Position numbers and translations under genes: made by a program
NCBI GenBank assembly: GCA_902524385.1
Contig: CABZCZ010000006.1
Span: forward strand, 1 to 64,000
Source: an uncultured Alphaproteobacteria bacterium
GTDB lineage: Bacteria; Pseudomonadota; Alphaproteobacteria; HIMB59; GCA-002718135
DNA: 64,000 nt
Reading direction: 5' to 3'
Shown here: piece after piece, positions 41,411 through 50,916 of the stretch
How positions within the stretch are numbered: the first letter of the stretch is position 1
Layout: every line of letters starts with the position of its first letter
The notes under the pieces: model-generated
Seen by the model: only the letters and a program-made list of their open reading frames with translations
Database searches by the model: none
Told to the model about the DNA's origin: nothing

Positions 41411-42180
41411 TGTCTCAAATATTATTATCTAGTATTATTCATAAAAGATTTATTCCATTTAAACACACATTAAAGTATAAAGTACCAAGTCTCTTAATTA
41501 ATTTGGATAATCTTGAGCATTTAAGTAAAAACCATAAATTTTTTTCCTTAAACTCTTTCAATCTTTTTTCTATATATGAAAACGATCATGGATATAGAGA
41601 TAAAAGATCAATAAAAACATTCGTTAAAGATTCTCTTTCTAAATTTAATATAAAATATAAAAATCTTAAAGTAATGATATTATGTTTTCCAAGAATTTTT
41701 GGATATGTATTTGATCCTTTATCAATTATCTATTGTTATGATGATAAAAAGTTAATATCTATTTTTTATGAAGTGAAAAATACGACTAATGAACAGCACA
41801 CATATATTTTTAAAGGAAACGTGAATAATGAAAATTTTAAATTATCTCATGAATGTGCTAAACAGTTTTACGTATCTCCATTCATAGAGATGGAGGCAAA
41901 TTATAAATTTTTTAATAGAATGCAAAAAGATAAAATAAACATTAACATTGATCTTTATGATAAAAATAATAAAAAAGTTCTAACAGCTTCTCAACATGGT
42001 AAATTTATAGATTTTAACTCAAAAAATATGCTTAAATTTTTATATTATAATCCGCTTTTAGGTTTTAAGGTAATGGCAGGAATTCTTTATGAAGCATTAA
42101 AAATTATTTATAAAGGTGGAAAATTTTATGCACGAAATAAGAAACCAAATGATACAGTGAGTTTTGAAGGTAATTTTTAA
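41407..42180 (+). CDS. DUF1365 family protein
   Basis: MCFPRIFGYVFDPLSIIYCYD..., YEVKNTTNEQHTYIF, KQFYVSPFIEMEANYKF. Confidence 0.93.
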   Translation: MMSQILLSSIIHKRFIPFKHTLKYKVPSLLINLDNLEHLSKNHKFFSLNSFNLFSIYENDHGYRDKRSIKTFVKDSLSKFNIKYKNLKVMILCFPRIFGYVFDPLSIIYCYDDKKLISIFYEVKNTTNEQHTYIFKGNVNNENFKLSHECAKQFYVSPFIEMEANYKFFNRMQKDKININIDLYDKNNKKVLTASQHGKFIDFNSKNMLKFLYYNPLLGFKVMAGILYEALKIIYKGGKFYARNKKPNDTVSFEGNF

Positions 42181-43374
42181 ATGAATTTTTTTAAATCAAA
42201 TTTAGATAAAACTGTAGAAAAATTATTAGTAAACTTTTTATCTAAAATTCAATACGGAAAATTAACAGTACATTTTCCTACTGGTGAGAAAAGAGTTTTT
42301 GTTGGAAAAGAAGAGGATATATCTGCAAGTATCAAAATAAATAATTATAGTTTTCTAAATTTGATTTTTAAAAAAGGTTCGGTGGGTTTTGCAGAAGCTT
42401 ATATAAATGGTTACTTTTCAAGCTCAGACTTAACTAATTTATTACTACTTTCTCATAAAAATGAGAGTTATTTCTTACAAAGTATAAATACTAATCTTTT
42501 TTTTGCAACCTTTGCCAAATTAAAACATTTTTTAAATAACAATTCAAAATCACAAAGTAAAAAAAACATTAAATATCATTATGATTTAGGTAATTATTTT
42601 TACGAAAAGTGGTTAGATAAAACTATGACTTATTCTTCAGCTCTTTTTGATAATAAGAATACCAACTTATCAGATGCACAATTTAACAAATATAGAAAGA
42701 TTGCTGAAACTTTATCATTAGACTCAAATTCTACAACTTTAGAAATTGGATGTGGATGGGGCGGTTTTTCAGCATTTGTTGCAAAAAATTACCATTGCTC
42801 AGTTGACGCTATAACTATTTCTAAGGAACAATACGAATATGCCTCTGAAAAGATTCAAAATGAAGGTTTATCTGAAAAAGTATCAGTTATATTTTCTGAT
42901 TATAGAGATATCAAGAAAAAATATTCAAATATTGTTTCAATTGAAATGTTTGAAGCAGTTGGGAAAAAATATTGGAATAATTACTTTCATACAATTCGTA
43001 ATTCTCTCAACGATGCTGGTATGGCTGCATTACAAGTCATAACAATTGATGAAAAAAAAGCTAAAGATTATCAAAACAGACCAGATTTTATTCAACAATA
43101 TATTTTTCCAGGTGGAATGCTTCCAACTAAAAAACAATTTGAATATTCAGCAAAACACGTTGGATTAAAATGTATCGAAAATTTAAGCTTTGGTGGTTCT
43201 TATGCAAAAACACTAAAAATGTGGAACAAGCAATTTCAAAAATCTTGGAATGATTTATCAAAGTTTGGTTTTGATATTAAATTTAAAAGAATGTGGGAAT
43301 TTTATTTCTCTTATTGCGAAACAGGTTTTTCAAATAGTTCAACCGATGTTTCTCATTTTTTAATTCAAAAATAG
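42181..43374 (+). CDS. cfa: Cyclopropane-fatty-acyl-phospholipid synthase-family methyltransferase
   Basis: HYDLGNYFYEKWLDKTMTYSSALFD, LEIGCGWGGFSAFVA, SIEMFEAVGKKYWNNYF, FIQQYIFPGGMLP. Confidence 0.97.
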   Translation: MNFFKSNLDKTVEKLLVNFLSKIQYGKLTVHFPTGEKRVFVGKEEDISASIKINNYSFLNLIFKKGSVGFAEAYINGYFSSSDLTNLLLLSHKNESYFLQSINTNLFFATFAKLKHFLNNNSKSQSKKNIKYHYDLGNYFYEKWLDKTMTYSSALFDNKNTNLSDAQFNKYRKIAETLSLDSNSTTLEIGCGWGGFSAFVAKNYHCSVDAITISKEQYEYASEKIQNEGLSEKVSVIFSDYRDIKKKYSNIVSIEMFEAVGKKYWNNYFHTIRNSLNDAGMAALQVITIDEKKAKDYQNRPDFIQQYIFPGGMLPTKKQFEYSAKHVGLKCIENLSFGGSYAKTLKMWNKQFQKSWNDLSKFGFDIKFKRMWEFYFSYCETGFSNSSTDVSHFLIQK

Positions 43375-43376
43375 AA

Positions 43377-43889
43377 ATGCAAAAATTAAATGTATTTTTA
43401 GTCTTAACTGGCTATCAAATAACTTGGTTAGCTTGTGTATTTGGTGAAACAAGATTTTCACTTCCTATGTTGGGCATCTGGGTTGGAATTATTTTCCTAT
43501 TAATTTATTTTTACTTTAATAATAATAAACAAAAATTTATAAAGATTTCACTTTTGATTTCAGTTCCAGGATATATTTTTGATACTTTATTGGTTTATTT
43601 CCAAATATATGATTTTGAAACTATTATTAAACTTGGAAACTTGCCATCATGGATGATTGTTTTGTGGTTAAGTTTTAGCACTCTTTTTGATGAAATTCTT
43701 ACTCTTTTTAAAAGTCATAAAATTTTAGGAATAATTTTAAGTGGAGTTTTAGGGCCTTTAACCTATTATCTTGGTGAACCAATCGGGGTGATAAAAATAT
43801 ATAACTTTCAGATTTTTATTATTTCAATGACATTATTTTGGATGATCTTGATGTATTACTATCTAAATTACGTTTTGAAAACTGATTAG
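43377..43889 (+). CDS. DUF2878 family membrane protein
   Basis: ITWLACVFGETRFSLPMLGIWVG; multi-TM; located after the CFA gene as in related clusters. Confidence 0.82.
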   Translation: MQKLNVFLVLTGYQITWLACVFGETRFSLPMLGIWVGIIFLLIYFYFNNNKQKFIKISLLISVPGYIFDTLLVYFQIYDFETIIKLGNLPSWMIVLWLSFSTLFDEILTLFKSHKILGIILSGVLGPLTYYLGEPIGVIKIYNFQIFIISMTLFWMILMYYYLNYVLKTD

Positions 43890-44428
43890 CTATCTTGATT
43901 AACTTTTTTTGTTCTAGTTCTATTTAAAGTTCTTTCGAGATCATTGTATGTACACAAGCCAACGTCCATTGGACTCTTTGATTCAAGAATTGCTTCTCTG
44001 TATGTACCATTTCTTATAGCCTCTACTGTATTTTTAGTAGAACCAGTAAGTTTTGCAATTTGAGAACTAGTTAATTCTGTTGGATATCTTTTTATAAGCC
44101 ACAATATAGCGTACGGCTTTTCTTGTCTCAAAGAAAGAGGTGTATATTTAGAATCTTTTTTTCTTGGAGGTAAATCATCGATTACATCAGACTTAATAAG
44201 ATTCAAACGAGCCTCATTATCTTTTTCACATCTTTCAATTTCTTCTTTTGTTAATTGATTATTATCAATTGGATCATAACCTCTCATACCAACAGCAACT
44301 TCTCCATCAGCTATTCCTTGAACTTCTAATTCATGTAATCCACAGAAGTCAGAAATTTGATCAAACGTTAGAACTGTGTTTTCTACTAACCATATTGCTG
44401 TAGCTTTTGGCATTAAAGGATATTTCAT
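43886..44428 (-). CDS. trcR: DUF1013/TrcR-family cell cycle transcriptional regulator
   Basis: MKYPLMPKATAIWLVENTVLTFDQISDFCGLHELEVQGIADGEVAVGMRGYDPI. Confidence 0.92.
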   Translation of the reverse strand: MKYPLMPKATAIWLVENTVLTFDQISDFCGLHELEVQGIADGEVAVGMRGYDPIDNNQLTKEEIERCEKDNEARLNLIKSDVIDDLPPRKKDSKYTPLSLRQEKPYAILWLIKRYPTELTSSQIAKLTGSTKNTVEAIRNGTYREAILESKSPMDVGLCTYNDLERTLNRTRTKKVNQDS

Positions 44429-44478
44429 AATTCGCTAATATAATATAATAAAAAAATAATATATAATTAAATATTAAC

Positions 44479-44661
44479 ATGACCGATTTTTTTGAAATTG
44501 ATGAAAAACGAAAAACAGTTAAGATATTAAATTTGGATGATTTCAGTGTTGAGGATTTACTAAATTATGTATCTGAACTGGAAAATGAAATATTAAGGGT
44601 TCAAGATGAGATAAAAAAGAAGGAAAATTTAAAAATTAATGCTGAAAAGTTTTTTAAATAA
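44479..44661 (+). CDS. DUF1192 family protein
   Basis: LNLDDFSVEDLLNYVSELENEILRVQDEIKKKE; divergent from trcR. Confidence 0.82.
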   Translation: MTDFFEIDEKRKTVKILNLDDFSVEDLLNYVSELENEILRVQDEIKKKENLKINAEKFFK

Positions 44662-44889
44662 TTATTTATTAATTTTTAGACCTTTAAATCTTTTTTGGAA
44701 TCTAGCTACTTGTCCTTCAGATTCATTAAGACCGGCTTTACCACCAGTCCATGCAGGGTGAGATTTAGAATCAATTTCAAGTTTAAGAGTATCACCTTCT
44801 TTACCCCAAGTAGATCTAGTTTTAAAAGTGGATCCATCAGTCATTACAACGTTTATTTCGTGATATTTAGGATGTACTTTTTTTTTCAT
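44662..44889 (-). CDS. rpmE: 50S ribosomal protein L31 (C-minus type)
   Basis: [50 protein letters not shown]; no CxxC zinc motif. Confidence 0.96.
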   Translation of the reverse strand: MKKKVHPKYHEINVVMTDGSTFKTRSTWGKEGDTLKLEIDSKSHPAWTGGKAGLNESEGQVARFQKRFKGLKINK

Positions 44890-44913
44890 TGTTGTCTTAT
44901 ATTTATATAGATT

Positions 44914-45690
44914 TCAAAGTAAAGTAAGTTTTTGAACTAATTCATTATGAATTTTGTTATTTGAAGCAACTAAATCACGAGAACTTATTTCCCATGCATC
45001 TCCATTAATTTTTGAAATTTTCCCTCCAGCCTCTTTAACTAATAGAACACCTGTTGAAACATCCCATAAATTTAGATCTTTTTCCCAAAAACCATCTAAT
45101 TTACCAGAGGCAACATAAGCCAAATCAAGACCTGCCGAACCTAGTCTTCTTATTCCTGCAGAAGATTTTAGTATTTCATCGACCTCACTTAAATAGTTCT
45201 TGTAAATTCTATCTCCAAAAGGAAGACCAGTGCCTATCAAGCAATCTGAAAAAATTTGCCTGTTTGATACTCGAAGTCTATTATTATTACACCATGAACC
45301 TTCACCTTTTGAACTCCAAAAAAATTCATTCAAAATAGGGTTATAAATCACACCGTCTGTGATTTCATTATTTGTCATTTTAGCAACTATTATTCCAACA
45401 TGAGGTATTCCATGAATAAAATTTGATGTACCATCAATTGGGTCAATAATAATGGTGTTTTCATCACCTTTTATTTTCCCAGTTTCTTCAGTTATGTAAG
45501 TATAATCTGGATAATAATATTTTAGAGTTTCTAAAAGTGTTTTTTCCACTTTAATATCTGCATTTGTAACAAAATCTCCAACCGATTTAGATTGTATTTG
45601 TAAATTTTCTAATTCTCCAAAATCTCTTAATAATATTTTACCAGCTTTTTTTACTGCTTTTTCAAAGATATTAATCAGAGCAGGCTGCAT
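44914..45690 (-). CDS. suhB: Inositol monophosphatase family protein
   Basis: GDFVTNADIKVEKTL, ITEETG, IIDPIDGTSNFIHGIPHVGI, LWDVSTGVLLVKEAGG. Confidence 0.95.
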   Translation of the reverse strand: MQPALINIFEKAVKKAGKILLRDFGELENLQIQSKSVGDFVTNADIKVEKTLLETLKYYYPDYTYITEETGKIKGDENTIIIDPIDGTSNFIHGIPHVGIIVAKMTNNEITDGVIYNPILNEFFWSSKGEGSWCNNNRLRVSNRQIFSDCLIGTGLPFGDRIYKNYLSEVDEILKSSAGIRRLGSAGLDLAYVASGKLDGFWEKDLNLWDVSTGVLLVKEAGGKISKINGDAWEISSRDLVASNNKIHNELVQKLTLL

Positions 45691-46259
45691 TAATTTTTTG
45701 ATTTTTCAATATAACTTCCGTCAATTGTACTTATCACTATTTTATCATTAACTGCAATAAATTGAGGTACAGATGTTTTAATATTCTTTACTAAAGTAGC
45801 TGGTTTATATGATGAGGCTGCTGTTTGACCTTTTACAACACCTTCAGTTTCTACAACAGTTAATTCAACAGTATCAGGCAAGTCAATTCCAACAGGTTTT
45901 TCATTATAGAAACTGATAATAACATCACTATTCTCAACTAAAAATTTTGATTGATCTTCAGTTAATATGTCTGAGCCTAACTCTATTTGTTCATAAGTTT
46001 GTTTATCCATGAATATAAAATTATTATTATCATCATAAAGATACTGAAATTTTTTTTCATCAATGATAGCCCTTTCTACTGTTTCTGATGATCTAAATCT
46101 ACTATTCATTTTAGTACCTTCTTTTATTTCTTTAAGTTCAGCCTGTAAGTAGGCACCACCTTTACCTGGTTGAGTATGCTGTGTTTTCAAAACTTTCCAA
46201 AGTTTGTTGTTAATCTCTAAAATATTTCCAACTTTAATTTCATTTCCATCAATTTTCAT
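45690..46259 (-). CDS. efp: Elongation factor P
   Basis: KVLKTQHTQPGKGGAYLQAELKEIKEGTKMNSRFRSSETVERA. Confidence 0.98.
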   Translation of the reverse strand: MKIDGNEIKVGNILEINNKLWKVLKTQHTQPGKGGAYLQAELKEIKEGTKMNSRFRSSETVERAIIDEKKFQYLYDDNNNFIFMDKQTYEQIELGSDILTEDQSKFLVENSDVIISFYNEKPVGIDLPDTVELTVVETEGVVKGQTAASSYKPATLVKNIKTSVPQFIAVNDKIVISTIDGSYIEKSKN

Positions 46260-46654
46260 AGTCTTTTCTTTAATTTTCTTTGCATTTTTTTAATTTTTGT
46301 AAGATCTACTACATTAAAAGTTGGATTTAATAAAACCTTATTTTTTTTAGCAATTTGATTAATTTTATTTAAGATGATTTTATTATTTTTTAATTTTAAA
46401 TAATCAATATTTTCGTGAGTTAATAATATACTAAGACCTTGATCAAATCCTGAGTCGACAAAAAATTTAATATTGTGTGTCTTATATTTATTTTTAATAT
46501 GGTTTATTAATGTTCTCAGCCATTCTATTCCAAACCCTTTAATTAAAAAATATTTTATAAATATGATTGAAGTTTTGAACTTTGATTTTCGAAATTCTAT
46601 TAAACTTTCAATTTGTGATAGTGTCGATACTGCAAAACAAATATTTTTAGGCAC
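46256..46654 (-). CDS. Hypothetical protein between gap and efp
   Basis: Intact 132-aa ORF overlapping efp start by 4 bp; no family recognised. Confidence 0.65.
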   Translation of the reverse strand: MPKNICFAVSTLSQIESLIEFRKSKFKTSIIFIKYFLIKGFGIEWLRTLINHIKNKYKTHNIKFFVDSGFDQGLSILLTHENIDYLKLKNNKIILNKINQIAKKNKVLLNPTFNVVDLTKIKKMQRKLKKRL

Positions 46655-47658
46655 TAAATAAATTTTTTAAGATCAACCATAGTGTCTATCATTCTATTTG
46701 AAAATCCCCATTCATTATCATACCATGATAAAACTCTACAGAATTTATCTTTTACAACTTGTGTTTGACTTATATCAAATACAGAACTGCTTGAATTATG
46801 ATTAAAATCAATTGAAACTAAAGGTAATGAGTTTGTTGTTAGAATTCCATTTAATTGTTTAGTTTTTGAAGCTTGGAGAACTAAAGAATTAATTTTTCCA
46901 GGGCTAGTTTTTTTCTTACTTACAAATGTAAGATCTATAAGTGAGACATTAGGAGTAGGCACTCGAATAGCTGTTCCATCTAGTTTACCTTTTAATTTTG
47001 GTAAAACCAGACTCAAAGCCTTTGCTGCTCCTGTAGAAGTTGGAATCATTGATTCAGCTGCAGCCCTTGCTCTTCTAAAGTCAGAATGGGTTTGATCAAC
47101 AGTTCTTTGATCGCCCGTGTAACTATGAATTGTTGTCATGAAACCACTTTGAATTCCTAACTTTTCGTCAAGAACCATAGCTAAAGGAGCAAGACAGTTA
47201 GTAGTGCAAGAACCGTTTGAAATTACGTTATGATTTTTTTTAATTGTATCATTATTAACTCCTTGAACTATTGTAGCATCTACATTTGCAGCTGGTGCAG
47301 AAATAATAACTTTTTTTGCTCCTGCATTTAAATGAGAAATTGCTTTTTCTTTTGAAGTAAAAACACCACTACATTCAAGAACAACATCAACTTTAAGAGA
47401 TTTCCAAGGAAGATTATTTGGATCTCTTTCAGAATAAAAATTAATTTTATGTTTTCCAACTTTTAATCCATTTTTAATTGAGATAATCTCATCTTTAAGA
47501 ATACCGTGCACACTGTCATATTTTAGTAAGTGAGCACTACTTTCAACACTACCAAGTTCATTAATAGCAACAATATTAATATCTTTAGGATTTTTTTCTA
47601 ATAAAGCTCTAAAAACAAGTTTTCCAATTCTCCCAAAACCATTTATTGCAACTTTCAT
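46654..47658 (-). CDS. gap: Type I glyceraldehyde-3-phosphate dehydrogenase
   Basis: MKVAINGFGRIGKLVFRALLEKN, ISNGSCTTNCLAPL, SWYDNEWGFSNRMIDT. Confidence 0.98.
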   Translation of the reverse strand: MKVAINGFGRIGKLVFRALLEKNPKDINIVAINELGSVESSAHLLKYDSVHGILKDEIISIKNGLKVGKHKINFYSERDPNNLPWKSLKVDVVLECSGVFTSKEKAISHLNAGAKKVIISAPAANVDATIVQGVNNDTIKKNHNVISNGSCTTNCLAPLAMVLDEKLGIQSGFMTTIHSYTGDQRTVDQTHSDFRRARAAAESMIPTSTGAAKALSLVLPKLKGKLDGTAIRVPTPNVSLIDLTFVSKKKTSPGKINSLVLQASKTKQLNGILTTNSLPLVSIDFNHNSSSSVFDISQTQVVKDKFCRVLSWYDNEWGFSNRMIDTMVDLKKFI

Positions 47659-47669
47659 ATTTCTCTCTC

Positions 47670-49646
47670 TTATAAATTTTTAATAATTTTTTCAATTAAG
47701 TAATCGTCTGTTATTTTAAAGTGCTTATATAAATCTTTATAAGGGCCGCTTTCTCCAAAAGTAGACATACCAACAAAATTTTCATTTTTAATATATTTTT
47801 CCCAACCATTTATTACCCCAGCCTCAATAGCAAAAATAGGTTTATTACCTAAAACTTCATTTTTATAGATATCATCATTTTTCTCAAACAATTCAAATGA
47901 AGACATGCTTACAACTCTTATTTTTAAATTATTGTTTTCAAAAAGTTTATTTGATGCTGAGCAAGCAATCTCTACTTCGGAACCAGAAGATAAAATTGTT
48001 GCATCATATTCTTCGAAATCTCTAATTTTATAAGCACCTTTATTAACAAGATTTTCTTTTCGATTATCTTTTTGTAACATCGGCAGGTTTTGTCTTGTTA
48101 AAACTAAGATTGTTGGTCCAGTATTGTTAATGGCACATTCCCATGCTTCTATAGTTTCAATAATATCACAGGGTCTAATGACTGTTAAATTTGGTATAGT
48201 TCTTAGTGATGCAAGATGTTCAACTGGTTGATGGGTTGGCCCATCTTCTCCTAATCCTATTGAGTCATGGGTCATTACATAAATAACTGGTATATTCATA
48301 ATAGCTGATAACCTAATTGAAGGTCTGCAATAATCAGTGAATACCAAAAACGTTCCTCCGTATGGAACTAAGCCTTTATGCAAAGCAATGCCATTCATTA
48401 CTCCAGCCATTCCATGTTCTCTGATGCCGTAATGAATATAATTTCCATTAAAATTATCAAATGTAATTACATTCATATCTTTTGCTTTAGTGTTATTTGA
48501 TCCAGTAAGATCAGCAGAACCACCAATAAGATTTTTTTGATAGTTTGAAATTAAATTTAACGTTAGTTCACTCGATTTTCTTGATGCACAATTTGTTTTA
48601 TTATTAAAATGTTCAGATTTTAATTCACCTAATTTTTCTGGAAGTTGTGAATCAATTTTTTGATAATAACTATCTTTAAAATTTTTACTTTCAATTAATT
48701 CTATATTTTTTGATAACCATGAATTTCTTGATTTATAATTTTTTTTATAAAAACTTCTCCATTCATGTAATAAATCATTTGGAATTTCAAACGGTGAATA
48801 ATTCCATTCTAATTTTTTTCTTGTTAAACTAATTTCATCTTTACCAAGAGGTGAACCATGTGATGAAGCTGAACCCTCTTTGTTAGGAGAGCCGAAACCA
48901 ATTTTAGTTTTACAAGATATAATTGTCGGAGCATCACTTGTTTTTGCTTGAATTATAGCTTGATCAATTTCCTCATATTTATGACCATCTATTTCAATTA
49001 TATTCCAATTATAAGCTTCAAATCTTTTTTTCACATTGTCTGAAACTGAAAGATCTGTTGATCCATCTATGGAAATAGAGTTATTATCGAAAAACATAAT
49101 AAGCTTATTTAATTTCAAATGTCCTGCGAGACTGCACGCTTCATGACTTAAGCCTTCCATTAAGCATCCATCTCCAGCAAAAACATAAGTGTAATGATCG
49201 AAAACTTCTTTTCCATAATTATTTGATAATTTTTTTTCCGCTAGCGCCATTCCAACTGCATTTGCTAAACCTTGAGATAAAGGCCCAGTAGTTGTTTCTA
49301 TCCCTTCTGCACTTCCATATTCTGGGTGACCTGCAGTTTTATTATGTAATTGTCTAAAATTTTTAATTTGATTTATATCAATGTCTTTATATCCTGTTAG
49401 ATACAAACAAGAGTATAATAGCATTGAGCCATGTCCATTTGAAATAATTAATCTATCTCTATCAATCCATTCCGGATCATTCGGATCAAACTTTAAATGA
49501 TTTTTATAAAGAACTGTTGCGATATCTGCCATACCCATAGGCATACCAGGATGACCAGATTTTGCTTTTTCCACTGCATCCATTGATAAAAATCTAATAC
49601 AATTTGATAATTGTCTGAGATTGTTGATATTATTTAAATTATTCAA
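47670..49646 (-). CDS. tkt: Transketolase
   Basis: AKSGHPGMPMGMADIATVLY, SAEGIETTTGPLSQGLANAVGMALAEK, THDSIGLGEDGPTHQPVEHLASLR. Confidence 0.98.
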   Translation of the reverse strand: MNNLNNINNLRQLSNCIRFLSMDAVEKAKSGHPGMPMGMADIATVLYKNHLKFDPNDPEWIDRDRLIISNGHGSMLLYSCLYLTGYKDIDINQIKNFRQLHNKTAGHPEYGSAEGIETTTGPLSQGLANAVGMALAEKKLSNNYGKEVFDHYTYVFAGDGCLMEGLSHEACSLAGHLKLNKLIMFFDNNSISIDGSTDLSVSDNVKKRFEAYNWNIIEIDGHKYEEIDQAIIQAKTSDAPTIISCKTKIGFGSPNKEGSASSHGSPLGKDEISLTRKKLEWNYSPFEIPNDLLHEWRSFYKKNYKSRNSWLSKNIELIESKNFKDSYYQKIDSQLPEKLGELKSEHFNNKTNCASRKSSELTLNLISNYQKNLIGGSADLTGSNNTKAKDMNVITFDNFNGNYIHYGIREHGMAGVMNGIALHKGLVPYGGTFLVFTDYCRPSIRLSAIMNIPVIYVMTHDSIGLGEDGPTHQPVEHLASLRTIPNLTVIRPCDIIETIEAWECAINNTGPTILVLTRQNLPMLQKDNRKENLVNKGAYKIRDFEEYDATILSSGSEVEIACSASNKLFENNNLKIRVVSMSSFELFEKNDDIYKNEVLGNKPIFAIEAGVINGWEKYIKNENFVGMSTFGESGPYKDLYKHFKITDDYLIEKIIKNL

Positions 49647-49731
49647 ATACTTACCTTTATGGTTGATATAAAATTATTTAATATGAGTTCATTACAGTGA
49701 CAATTATAAAATTACAAACTATAAAATTATA

Positions 49732-49920
49732 ATGGAAATACAAAAAAAAATTACAGTTCTAAGCGAAAACTTAAATAATCTAAGATCAGCTTTAGAAGAT
49801 TTTAGGGATCATCATATTTCTAAGAAAGAAAAAATTAAAAATCTTGAAAATGAAATTAAAAATTTACGAAAACAAATCTCCGAGTATATTGATGAATTGG
49901 AAGTTCTAATTAAGAAATAA
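49732..49920 (+). CDS. Small coiled-coil protein (DUF4164-like) upstream of zapA
   Basis: 62-aa heptad-rich ORF directly preceding zapA. Confidence 0.65.
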   Translation: MEIQKKITVLSENLNNLRSALEDFRDHHISKKEKIKNLENEIKNLRKQISEYIDELEVLIKK

Positions 49921-49922
49921 CT

Positions 49923-50342
49923 ATGCCTTTTTATAAGACAAAAATTTTAAACAGAGAAATATCATTAGAATATGAAAAAAAAGATGAAAAAAAAATAATA
50001 GATTCAATAAATTTAATTAATGAAAAAATTGATAACAAATTACAAAATCCAAAATATACTAATGGAAGAATAAGTGATACTATATTGTTATCACTTCTTT
50101 CTATTGAGCTTCAAGCAGAGCTTTCAGAAAAACTAAATATAGAAAGAATTTCAGAAGTAAATGATGTCAAGAATGAAGAATATCTAAAAGACAATTTAGA
50201 ACTTAAAGACAAAATACTAAAACTACAAAATGAAAAGAAAATTTTAGAAGATGAAAAATTAAAATTAGATCAAGAATTTGATGAAATAAATAAAAAAATA
50301 GAAGGTTTAATTGAAATAATTAAGAATTCTTATTATGAATAA
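49923..50342 (+). CDS. zapA: Cell division protein ZapA family
   Basis: Position between tkt/DUF4164 and 5-FCL; ILNREISLEYEKKDEKKIIDSINLINEKIDNK...ISDTILLSLLSIELQAEL. Confidence 0.78.
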   Translation: MPFYKTKILNREISLEYEKKDEKKIIDSINLINEKIDNKLQNPKYTNGRISDTILLSLLSIELQAELSEKLNIERISEVNDVKNEEYLKDNLELKDKILKLQNEKKILEDEKLKLDQEFDEINKKIEGLIEIIKNSYYE

Positions 50343-50916
50343 TATTAAATATGAAAAATCAATTATCAGAAAAAAACAAAAAATTATAAGAGATAAGATT
50401 TTTAATAACAACCCATCACATTTTGCTTTATCTTTGTTTAATAAACTTTTTGAAAAAATTAAATTTCAAGAAATTAATATAGTTTCTAGTTTTATTTCTA
50501 TAAATTCTGAGATAAATACAAGAGAGCTTAACAATCTTATCTTTGTTAAAAATAAAATTTTATGTCTTCCTGTAATTGAAAAAAAGAATAGTCATTTAAT
50601 CTTTAAGCAATTTAAGAAAGAAGAGAATTTTGTAAAAGGACATATGAATATATCAGAGCCTCAAAATAAAAATAAAATTTTAGATCCTGAATTAATATTT
50701 GTACCTTGTTTAGCTTTTGATAATAAGGGAAATAGATTAGGTTATGGTGGAGGTTATTATGACAGGACTTTTGCTTATTTAAATAAAATTAATCATAGAT
50801 TCATCTCTGTAGCCTATGCATATGAAGAACAAAAGTTAGATTACATACCCATAGACAAATTTGATTTTAAAGTGGATTATGTTATTACTGAAAAATATTT
50901 ATATAGTTTTCAATGA
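50335..50916 (+). CDS. fau: 5-formyltetrahydrofolate cyclo-ligase
   Basis: NINSEINTRELN, LIFVPCLAFDNKGNRLGYGGGYYDRTFAYLN. Confidence 0.93.
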   Translation: MNNIKYEKSIIRKKQKIIRDKIFNNNPSHFALSLFNKLFEKIKFQEINIVSSFISINSEINTRELNNLIFVKNKILCLPVIEKKNSHLIFKQFKKEENFVKGHMNISEPQNKNKILDPELIFVPCLAFDNKGNRLGYGGGYYDRTFAYLNKINHRFISVAYAYEEQKLDYIPIDKFDFKVDYVITEKYLYSFQ

